A stretch of 11,076 nucleotides of DNA. Origin: AM-0621 sp964573505 (GTDB lineage Bacteria; Planctomycetota; Planctomycetia; Planctomycetales; Planctomycetaceae). Numbering within the stretch: position 1 is the stretch's first letter; every line of letters begins with the position of its first letter. The position numbers were made by a program, and so were the translations under genes. The DNA lies in contig CAZNMS010000284.1 of the NCBI GenBank assembly GCA_964573505.1, positions 1 to 11,076 of the forward strand. The letters are read 5' to 3'. The notes beneath the pieces were generated by a model. The model ran no database searches. It had not been told where the DNA came from and saw only the letters and a list, made by a program, of their open reading frames with translations. Positions 1 to 5,859 of the stretch are shown here, piece after piece.

Positions 1-6
1 GAGAAG

Positions 7-30
7 CGACGGACTGCAAGTCCGTCGTAC
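7..30 (-). repeat. REP-like palindrome, family A (half of an inverted pair)
   Basis: A perfect 9-bp stem (CGACGGACT / AGTCCGTCG, positions 7-15 and 18-26 with overlap into a short loop) is followed by GTAC at 27-30. It matches the right-hand half of the paired elements at 9455-9513 and 11023-11076 except for one loop base (G instead of A at 16). The left-hand partner would lie before the window start. Confidence 0.8.
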
Positions 31-123
31 CCCAAAACGGATGTGTTCCTCAGGATGATTGATGACTGCAATTAAAATGACAGAGCGGCTGCACTCCGAC
101 GCTCGCCCGAATTCTTCGGATCC

Positions 124-148
124 GTAGCATGGACGCCTACGTCCGTGC
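124..148 (+). repeat. REP-like palindrome, family B, just after the DUF1501 gene
   Basis: GTAG is followed by an 8-bp stem, GCATGGAC pairing with GTCCGTGC through one G-T wobble, around the loop GCCTAC or part of it. The 25 bases are identical to 5731-5755. With flanks, 117-154 matches 5724-5761 over 38 bases with one difference. The repeat ends one base before the DUF1501 stop codon, so it would be transcribed as a 3' hairpin and might act as a terminator or mRNA stabiliser (inference). Confidence 0.8.
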
Positions 149-154
149 TGCGTC

Positions 155-1558
155 TCAAGCGTCGCTGAGCACTTCGTGAATCACTCGCCCCGCGACATCC
201 GTCAGGCGGTAGTCGCGGCTCGCGTAGTGGTATGTCAGCCGCTCGTGATCGAGCCCCATCAGATGCAAGATGGTCGCGTGAATGTCGTGAATGTGAGTCC
301 GACCTTGAACCGCTCGGAAACCGAAGTCGTCGGTCGCTCCATAAGCCGTGCCGCCCTTCACTCCGCCGCCCGCCATCAACATCGTGAAGCCATAGTGATT
401 GTGATCACGACCATTCGAGCCTTCGGTCGTCGGCGTGCGTCCGAACTCGCCGCCCCAAACAACGAGCGTGTCTTCCAGCATGCCGCGGCGCTTGAGATCG
501 CGCAGCAGCGCGGCCATCGGACGATCAATGTCAGCGGCTAACTTCACAGTGGCGTCGTTGTGATTCGAGTGCGTGTCCCACGGCTGCCCATTCCCGTAGT
601 AGACCTGCACGAAACGCACGCCGCGCTCGACCAATCGTCGAGCCATCAAGCACCCATTCGCGAAATGGCTCTTGCCGTACTCCGCGCGGATCGACTGCGG
701 TTCGAGATTGATGTCGAACGCATCCGTCGCAGCGAACTGCATGCGGAACGCGGTCTCCATTGCCTTGATGCGCGACTCTAATGCCGGATCGTTACCCCGC
801 GCGTCGGCATGCTCGCGATCGAACTCTTGCAGCAAGTCGAGCTGCTTGCGTTGAGTCGTAGCGTCTCGATTCGGATGCCGCAGAAACGGGATCATCTTCT
901 GCGGGTCGAGATTCGAATGGTTGATGTAAGTGCCTTGATACTCGCCCGGCAAAAAGGAGCTCGTCCACAACTCGGCAAAGCGGACGGGACGACCGGGACA
1001 CAGCACGACATAACCGGGCAACTCAGTGTTCTCGCTGCCGAGCCCATACAGCATCCATGAACCCATACTCGGACGATTCGGAGTGATCGTGCCGTTGTTC
1101 ATGAGAAACAGAGCAGGGCCGTGATTGGGATTGTCGGTATAGCAACCGCGCAGAACGCAGACGTCGTCCATCATCTGCCCGAACTCAGGCAAGAGATTGC
1201 TCGCCTCAAGCCCACTCTCACCGCGCGGGTACGAACCGAACGGCACAACGAGCAACCCGCCGGTGACGTTCTCAGTTCGCAACTGCACTTCTGCAGGTCG
1301 CTGACCGGCATACCGATTGATGGCCGTTTTTGGATCGAAGAAGTCTCCTTGAAAAGGTCCTCCATTCATAAAGAGATGAATCACGCGCTTGATGCGCGGT
1401 TCAAAGTGCGGCTCTTTACGAGGACTCGAATTCGCGGCCTGCGTCGCCGAAGCCAGTCCCACTGCCGCAAATCCGCCGCCGAGCGAACGCAGCACATCGC
1501 GCCGACTGAACTCTGTCGGCCCGTCTGAGTTGATCGAGTTCTGCCTGACGAAAGTCAT
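155..1558 (-). CDS. DUF1501 family exported protein
   Basis: This is a 467-residue protein of the DUF1501 family, which has an alkaline-phosphatase/sulfatase-like fold and is greatly expanded in Planctomycetota; its biochemical role is not settled. The N-terminus has a twin-arginine signal (SRRDVL at 18-23, hydrophobic stretch 26-41, AXA-type end near 39-41), so export to the periplasm is expected. Family landmarks are MNGGPFQGDFFDPK (64-77), GSWMLYGLGSEN (166-177), WDTH (327-330), GGEFGRTP (369-376), GRDHNHYGF (383-391) and HIHDIHATIL (422-431); the last four are rich in likely metal ligands. Length is normal for the family and the gene looks intact. GAGG lies 4 bases before the ATG, inside the end of the upstream TIR gene. 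Only 7 bp separate the two genes, so co-transcription is likely. The usual DUF1549/DUF1553 (PSD1) cytochrome partner is not next to it. Confidence 0.93.
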   Translation of the reverse strand: MTFVRQNSINSDGPTEFSRRDVLRSLGGGFAAVGLASATQAANSSPRKEPHFEPRIKRVIHLFMNGGPFQGDFFDPKTAINRYAGQRPAEVQLRTENVTGGLLVVPFGSYPRGESGLEASNLLPEFGQMMDDVCVLRGCYTDNPNHGPALFLMNNGTITPNRPSMGSWMLYGLGSENTELPGYVVLCPGRPVRFAELWTSSFLPGEYQGTYINHSNLDPQKMIPFLRHPNRDATTQRKQLDLLQEFDREHADARGNDPALESRIKAMETAFRMQFAATDAFDINLEPQSIRAEYGKSHFANGCLMARRLVERGVRFVQVYYGNGQPWDTHSNHNDATVKLAADIDRPMAALLRDLKRRGMLEDTLVVWGGEFGRTPTTEGSNGRDHNHYGFTMLMAGGGVKGGTAYGATDDFGFRAVQGRTHIHDIHATILHLMGLDHERLTYHYASRDYRLTDVAGRVIHEVLSDA

Positions 1559-1565
1559 ATCGCCT

Positions 1566-1985
1566 CTATTCCTTCAAGCCCCAAACGCGAAGCAGTTCTT
1601 TAAGTCCGTCTTGCCGAGACGCAAACTTGATGTGCTGCATGCTCGACAAAGTCCATGACAGCTTTTCGCAATCACACTCAGCCAAAACGAGCGGCACGAT
1701 CCTGCCGATGTAGCGCGAGTTCGTGAGTGCATAAAGCAATTCACGATGCACCCAAACGGATTGCACGGACGCCGGAGATAACACCAACACAAACCAGTCA
1801 CAGCGCGCCAACGCGCGACCAATCTCGTCGTGCCAAAGTTGTGCTCCGCCAATATGCGTTTCGCTGTACCAAACGGAAACACCGCGACTCACCAATTCAT
1901 CGCGGAGCCAATCAACAAAGGCTCGATCCTGCGACGCATGTGATAGGAACACTTCGCGCGGCATAGAGCGTCGCCGGCTCTTCAT
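1566..1985 (-). CDS. TIR-domain protein, second gene of a tandem pair
   Basis: The 139-residue product is almost entirely one TIR domain. Strand A is REVFLSHASQD (10-20), followed by helix A with VDWLRDELVSRGVSVWY (24-40), the core strand WFVLVLSPASVQS (64-76) and WVHRELLYAL (78-87). Glu82, four residues after Trp78, matches the catalytic glutamate of NAD-cleaving TIR domains such as SARM1, so NADase or cyclic-ADP-ribose-forming activity is plausible. No effector, sensor or membrane segment is attached. The ATG at 1985 overlaps the TGA of the upstream TIR gene by 4 bp, and a GAGGAG (1994-1999) sits 8 bases upstream. That supports this start over an internal Met8 and points to translational coupling. 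A function in immunity or signalling is inference from the family. Confidence 0.9.
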   Translation of the reverse strand: MKSRRRSMPREVFLSHASQDRAFVDWLRDELVSRGVSVWYSETHIGGAQLWHDEIGRALARCDWFVLVLSPASVQSVWVHRELLYALTNSRYIGRIVPLVLAECDCEKLSWTLSSMQHIKFASRQDGLKELLRVWGLKE

Positions 1986-2386
1986 GAGGACTGCTCCTCG
2001 TCCGCTCGTTGCAATGCTTGCACCACTCGTCGAGCCGTCTCAGTGCCGGACCTGCCGGGTCGCACGACATTCAACGTCTTCAAAATCCATGGGACGTTTT
2101 GCACCTGCCGCGACATGACCGGAATGAGCCGATCCTTAAACCGCGGAGTGACGAGCGCGTATTGGATCTCGCCCTCTTGCCATCCTTTTTCGACGCCGCT
2201 CGACGGCAGCACGGCGACCATTGCGTCAGAGGTCTCAAGCGCTCGTCCCAATTTCTTCGCCCAATTCTCGCCGGGCTGAATCTCCCACTCATCGAACCAA
2301 ACATCGAAGCCTTGATCCGCCAATCCTTGAGCGACATCGCGAGCCTGCAAGGCATTGGATCGCGCATGACTGATAAAGACCTTCAT
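1982..2386 (-). CDS. TIR-domain protein, first gene of a tandem pair
   Basis: The 134-residue product is a stand-alone TIR domain. Strand A is KVFISHARS (2-10), followed by GLADQGFDVWFDEWEIQPGENW (21-42, the region including the BB-loop), MVAVLPSSGVEKG (56-68) and GWQEGEIQYAL (68-78). Glu73 stands four residues after Trp69 and aligns with Glu82 of the downstream partner, so the catalytic glutamate of NADase TIR domains appears to be kept. The DEWEIQPGE stretch is typical of bacterial TIR proteins. The two TIR proteins are clearly diverged from each other and are not a recent duplication. No good Shine-Dalgarno is seen before the ATG; a promoter-like site lies about 60 bp upstream. It heads the run TIR-TIR-DUF1501. 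Substrate and trigger are unknown. Confidence 0.9.
   Translation of the reverse strand: MKVFISHARSNALQARDVAQGLADQGFDVWFDEWEIQPGENWAKKLGRALETSDAMVAVLPSSGVEKGWQEGEIQYALVTPRFKDRLIPVMSRQVQNVPWILKTLNVVRPGRSGTETARRVVQALQRADEEQSS
1994..1999 (-). promoter_or_regulatory. Shine-Dalgarno of the second TIR gene
   Basis: GAGGAG on the minus strand lies 8 bases before the ATG at 1985 and encodes two Glu codons at the C-terminus of the first TIR protein. With the ATGA overlap it indicates coupled translation of the pair. Confidence 0.7.
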
Positions 2387-2444
2387 CGCACTGAACTCAC
2401 TAACTGAAGAAGCAAAGTCGGTCGGTCTGAGTCGAACGTCGAGA

Positions 2445-2474
2445 GATATAGCCCGCCATCAAACGCAGTCACAA
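2445..2474 (-). promoter_or_regulatory. Candidate promoter of the TIR-TIR-DUF1501 run
   Basis: On the minus strand TTGTGA (2474-2469) and TATATC (2450-2445) are separated by 18 bp, a sigma-70-like arrangement about 60 bp before the first TIR gene. The match is partial and was found by eye. The rest of the 219-bp gap 2387-2605 shows no gene, repeat or clear terminator. Confidence 0.35.
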
Positions 2475-2605
2475 CAGCGGCCAAACGCGGCTCTCGAATC
2501 ATCGCCCGGCACTGTCTCAAGCACGCTCGAAGACCTCTGATTCAGGCTCATTGAAAACGCGCCCGACGATGTTTGAACGAGACATAGACGGACAACGCGT
2601 CTGCG

Positions 2606-3133
2606 TTACGACGGCGGCAGATCGCTTTCGGGAGGCTGCAACGTGAGGCGCGGTTGTTCGAGCGGGCGGCGTTCGAATTCGGCGTCGATCACATTCGGCG
2701 GTAGGTCCGACTCGTCACTACGAGTCGACATCGTCGCGCTGAAACTCGTTCCGAATGACTGCACGCGCACGACCAATTTGCCTTTGATGACCGCGCCGAC
2801 ATAACGCAGCACTAACCGGCGAATCGGCGGGATCAGCAAGCCGAGTCCCATGACGTCCGAGACGATGCCGGGAATCAGCAGCAAGAGCCCCGCGATCAAG
2901 ATCATCAGTCCGTCGAGCAACTCAGCCGCCGGCATCTGCCGCAACTGCATCTGCCGTTGAATCTCTCGCGCCTTTTCGAGCCCCTGCCAGCGCGCGATCG
3001 CCGCACCGATCACAGCCGTTACGACCAATAATGCGAACGTCGGCAACGCTCCGATCCGAGTGCCAATCTCCGTCAGCACCCATATCTCCAACAACGGAGT
3101 CAGCGCCAGCAGCAAGAAGAGTCTCAAGCACAT
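2606..3133 (-). CDS. fxsA: FxsA family inner-membrane protein
   Basis: The 175-residue product belongs to the FxsA family. The E. coli member was named for relieving F-plasmid exclusion of phage T7; the basic cellular role is unknown. Hydrophobic segments are at about 3-21, 29-47 and 75-104. The family signature is the LLLIPGIVSDVMGLGLLIPPIRR stretch, split here as LLLIPGIVSD (85-94) and MGLGLLIPPIRR (95-106), preceded by ARWQGLEKAREIQRQMQ (47-63). The tail from about 125 is hydrophilic, proline-rich and probably cytoplasmic. Length is slightly above the E. coli protein. The start fits the first hydrophobic segment; no strong Shine-Dalgarno is visible. It lies between dnaX and the TIR genes on the same strand but is separated from both by gaps of more than 200 bp, so it is probably its own unit. 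Confidence 0.9.
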   Translation of the reverse strand: MCLRLFLLLALTPLLEIWVLTEIGTRIGALPTFALLVVTAVIGAAIARWQGLEKAREIQRQMQLRQMPAAELLDGLMILIAGLLLLIPGIVSDVMGLGLLIPPIRRLVLRYVGAVIKGKLVVRVQSFGTSFSATMSTRSDESDLPPNVIDAEFERRPLEQPRLTLQPPESDLPPS

Positions 3134-3514
3134 CTTCGATTTCCGTTCTCAATGTCCTCGCGGCGGACCGAATCAATTCATGATCGTTTTGCGGTGCAAT
3201 TCGTCTTACAGCCGAGAAGTTGCCGCCTGCCCACAAATACTTGCGAGGTTACAGCTCAGACCGACGAGCATCAGTAAAGCAGGACGGAGTTGTCGATCGA
3301 GCCGACTCGTCTTCATCCGCAGTCCGGCTCCTGCCATCCGTAGGAAGCCATTTTTCAACAGTCATGCTTTCCTGCGGATAGCAAAGCCGAACTGCGGATG
3401 TGCCCATGTAAGACGAATTGCAGGCGAATGGCCCCCAACAACTTCTCACGCGAAACATGACACAGAACTCGCGATCTTCGACCTCAAGTGACCTCGCAGC
3501 GAGCGATCTGCAGC
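3134..3514. other. Intergenic region between dnaX and fxsA
   Basis: A 381-bp stretch without a convincing gene. Two open frames cross it (3060-3491 plus, 3249-3518 minus), but neither gives a recognisable protein and both run through the inverted repeat at 3195-3422, which accounts for most of the region. A promoter for fxsA must lie here or inside the repeat; I could not pick one out. Confidence 0.6.
3195..3422. repeat. Long compound inverted repeat (MITE-like or structured RNA element)
   Basis: The ends are a perfect 16-bp inverted repeat, TGCAATTCGTCTTACA at 3195-3210 and its complement at 3407-3422. Inside is a second 16-bp inverted pair with one mismatch (3314-3329 with 3385-3400, CATCCGCAG...CGGCT). 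Inside that is a third imperfect pair (3334-3348 with 3366-3380) closing on a T-rich loop near 3349-3365. The inner part could fold into a stem of about 30 bp. The 228-bp size, terminal repeats and lack of a gene resemble a MITE, but no target-site duplication is evident. An alternative is a large terminator or leader structure between dnaX and fxsA. Confidence 0.75.
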
Positions 3515-5671
3515 TCATGTTTCGGACTGACTCATCGAAGCGCCAAGAATCGGATCGACCTTCACGACTTGAGCCGAGAAGACATTCATCACATGCGCGA
3601 CGAAGGCGTCTTCTTCCGGCTTATAGACGCGTTGCTTCACGGGCCTCTTACCGTCGCTCGTTCTGGCGATCGCGACTTCGGGATCGTCATCACAACTCGT
3701 GACCGAGATCTTGATCATCCGATTGCTCAGCCGCGCGGCGATGTCTTCGAGTCGCCGAATGACTTCGACCTTTTCGACATAGCGGCGACTAAAGACGGAC
3801 TTCAGAGGCAGCGCGATTTCGAGCCGTCCCGGTCCCGGATAGGACGCGCGCGTCACGGCCTTCGCATGACTCTTCAGCATGTCGGTGATCTCAGCGGTGA
3901 TGCGTTGCCAAAACTCGAACGCGGGCGGCATGTCATCCATTGAGACTGCCGCAAAGACTGGTTCGGGCATTGCGGGCTCGACAGCAGCCGGTGCTGCCTT
4001 CGATGTCGGAGCTGAGGGGGCAACGGGCCCTGGGGCCGGCTTTGCTTGAGCTGATCGCGCGGGAGCAATCGCTGCACGCTGCGGCGCGACGGATCCCTCA
4101 TCAAAGAACTCGTCATCCGGCGGTGCGCCGAACTGAGCGAGAATGTCATCGTCCGAAAGATCGCTGCTCGGTGCTTCGACGACGGGGGAACTTGCTACCG
4201 GCACGGGCGATTTCGGAACCGCTGCAGGCTGCGCTCGCGCGGGCTCTTGCTGAGGAACGGAGACTTGCGGCTCAACGATGACCGGTGCCGCAGCCGCCGA
4301 CTCAACGATCGGCGCCGGCGCATAACTCGCAATAGGCGGCTCAGTCGGAGATGGTGCAACTTCTGTTACAGCGTGCGGAGCAATGCTCGGCGACACATAC
4401 GCCGCCGAGTCGGGTTGCGATGAAGCTGCGACGAGCATTTGCGGCTCATGGCCGTCGGCTATGTCATTTTTTTTTTCGTCCGAACTTGAAGTCGGACCGG
4501 GCAACGCCGTCATCGTTTCGGCGGCTTTGAGCTGATCGATCAGCCCGTCGAGACTCTGCATGTTCTCAAGCAGCGCGACTCGCACGAGTCCCAGTTCCGC
4601 GAGGGCTCGTCCATAAGTGACGCGCTGCATGCGCGATTTTGTGTCCGACAGAATCTGCATCGCAGCAAGAATCGTCTGAATGCCCCACTTCTTTGCTTGA
4701 GCCGTCAGCGCGGCTTTCGCATTCGACGAGACCGCGAGCAAGTCGAGTTCATTCGCTCCCGCTGCAAGGATCATCAAGTCGCGGAGATAGAAGAGGATTT
4801 GATCCATCAACTCGCCGAGCTGAGCACCGCTGTCGATCGCGGCATGCAAAGCCTGCAACGCACCGCCGGGACTGCGTCCGACGAGTGTATCAACGATTGC
4901 AATCAGTCGATCGTCGCTCGCCGTGCCGAGCAGACGATGCACATCAATGGCCGTGATGTGCTTCTCTCCGAAAGCGAGCAGTTGATCGAAGATCGACTGG
5001 CTATCACGCATCGATCCGGCCGCGCGCCGCGAGACGAGATCGAACGCTGCATCATCAACCTGCACGCCTTCGGCGATCGCAATCTGCTCGAGTCGCTGCT
5101 TGATGCTGCCCGTTGCAATCGTGCCGAAGTCAAACCGCTGACAGCGCGACAAGATCGTGTCGGGGACTTTGTTCGGCTCGGTTGTGCAGAAAACAAACTT
5201 CACTCCCGGCGGCGGTTCTTCGAGCGTCTTCAGCAGCGCGTTGAAGGCTTCCTTCGTCAGCATGTGAACTTCGTCGATGATGTAGACCTTGTACCGAGTC
5301 CGCATCGACTTCACGTTGACGTTCGCTCGCAACTGGCGGATGTCCTCAATACCGCGATTGGATGCACCGTCGATCTCGATCACATCGACATCGTTGCCCG
5401 CCGAGATACCGCGACAAATCTCGCACTCGTTGCACGGGTCACCGTCAATCGCCTGCGGGCAATTGAGTGCCTTTGCGAGGATGCGTGCTGACGACGTCTT
5501 GCCGACTCCGCGAGCCCCGGTGAAGAGGTAAGCATGAGCCACTCGATTCGCACGAATGGCATTCCGCAGCGCCTGAGCGATGTGCTCTTGTCCGACGACT
5601 TCGCCAAAAGCTTGAGGCCGGAATCGACGCGCGAGAACGGTGTATCCAGTGGATGAGGCGGGAGCGACCAT
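3515..5671 (-). CDS. dnaX: DNA polymerase III subunit tau/gamma (clamp loader)
   Basis: This is the AAA+ clamp-loader subunit that loads the sliding clamp and, as tau, ties the polymerase cores to the helicase. From the start chosen here it has 718 residues. Landmarks are YTVLARRFRPQAFGEVVGQ (10-28), Walker A GARGVGKT (52-59), zinc-binding cysteines 71, 80, 83 and 86, Walker B VYIIDE (129-134) and the SRC arginine-finger motif (175-177). Clamp-loader domain III ends near 370-390. A Pro/Ala-rich linker then runs to about 575, followed by a tau-type C-terminal domain (about 578-718). I start at 5671 (MVAPASS). The earlier in-frame ATG at 5737 lies inside a dispersed repeat and its first 22 residues are not family-like; neither start has a clear Shine-Dalgarno. 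Codons 399-402 contain the A10 run described separately, which probably yields a short gamma form. Confidence 0.95.
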   Translation of the reverse strand: MVAPASSTGYTVLARRFRPQAFGEVVGQEHIAQALRNAIRANRVAHAYLFTGARGVGKTSSARILAKALNCPQAIDGDPCNECEICRGISAGNDVDVIEIDGASNRGIEDIRQLRANVNVKSMRTRYKVYIIDEVHMLTKEAFNALLKTLEEPPPGVKFVFCTTEPNKVPDTILSRCQRFDFGTIATGSIKQRLEQIAIAEGVQVDDAAFDLVSRRAAGSMRDSQSIFDQLLAFGEKHITAIDVHRLLGTASDDRLIAIVDTLVGRSPGGALQALHAAIDSGAQLGELMDQILFYLRDLMILAAGANELDLLAVSSNAKAALTAQAKKWGIQTILAAMQILSDTKSRMQRVTYGRALAELGLVRVALLENMQSLDGLIDQLKAAETMTALPGPTSSSDEKKNDIADGHEPQMLVAASSQPDSAAYVSPSIAPHAVTEVAPSPTEPPIASYAPAPIVESAAAAPVIVEPQVSVPQQEPARAQPAAVPKSPVPVASSPVVEAPSSDLSDDDILAQFGAPPDDEFFDEGSVAPQRAAIAPARSAQAKPAPGPVAPSAPTSKAAPAAVEPAMPEPVFAAVSMDDMPPAFEFWQRITAEITDMLKSHAKAVTRASYPGPGRLEIALPLKSVFSRRYVEKVEVIRRLEDIAARLSNRMIKISVTSCDDDPEVAIARTSDGKRPVKQRVYKPEEDAFVAHVMNVFSAQVVKVDPILGASMSQSET
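4467..4497 (-). promoter_or_regulatory. dnaX: Predicted slippage/frameshift site in dnaX (hairpin followed by A10)
   Basis: In the mRNA sense, GTCCGA (4497-4492) pairs with TCGGAC (4483-4478) around an 8-base loop. After one G come ten A (4476-4467), read in frame as GAA AAA AAA AAT (codons 399-402). Gain of one A, or a -1 ribosomal shift, gives GAA AAA AAA AAA TGA, a 402-residue product. Loss of one A, or a +1 shift, gives AAA AAA ATG ACA TAG, a 403-residue product. dnaX is known to make gamma by ribosomal frameshifting in E. coli and by transcriptional slippage on an A-run in Thermus. The position, just past the clamp-loader core, is right for gamma. No expression evidence is available here. 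Confidence 0.75.
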
Positions 5672-5730
5672 CGGTAATTTGGGTTCTGGAGTAACGGTGA
5701 AGGATCGTCGGAGAAGAGCTTCCCGGATTC

Positions 5731-5778
5731 GTAGCATGGACGCCTACGTCCGTGCTGCGTCGCTGTCGGACGTAGGCG
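5731..5778 (+). repeat. REP-like palindrome, family B, with a decayed inverted partner
   Basis: GTAG plus the 8-bp wobble stem at 5731-5755 is identical to 124-148. After a short spacer, CGGACGTAGGCG at 5767-5778 is an exact inverted copy of 12 bases of the first unit, so this looks like an inverted pair whose second half has decayed. It lies in the 5' region of dnaX and supplies the spurious upstream ATG at 5737. Confidence 0.7.
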
Positions 5779-5841
5779 CGACGCCAAATGGCGAAGTGAT
5801 TTCTCGACGGTCCCTGAGTGGGTGCGGACTGCGAGCGGGCG

Positions 5842-5848
5842 AGTATAT
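5842..5848 (-). promoter_or_regulatory. Possible -10 element upstream of dnaX
   Basis: TATACT preceded by GA (minus strand, 5849-5842) lies just past the permease stop codon and about 170 bp before the dnaX start. No convincing -35 is seen at 16-18 bp. A transcript from here would carry the family B hairpin in its leader. The wider sequence GATATAnTC also occurs at 7586-7594 before the lipoprotein gene. Confidence 0.3.
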
Positions 5849-5859
5849 CGGCGGACCTC

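Noticed and set aside
2387..3133. fxsA beside TIR genes as a defence island linked to phage exclusion
   Set aside because: FxsA is widespread in genomes without defence context, its name comes from an overexpression effect, and a 219-bp gap with its own promoter-like site separates it from the TIR genes.
3060..3491. 143-codon plus-strand frame across the dnaX-fxsA gap
   Set aside because: It starts inside fxsA and runs through the inverted repeat 3195-3422; the translation has no protein-like pattern.
4697..5491. 264-codon open frame on the plus strand, opposite dnaX
   Set aside because: It lies fully antisense to the most conserved part of dnaX, has no recognisable domain and is explained by GC-rich codon use on the other strand.
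5671..5737. N-terminal extension of DnaX from the ATG at 5737
   Set aside because: The start codon lies in a dispersed repeat also found at 124-148, and the extension lacks family similarity.
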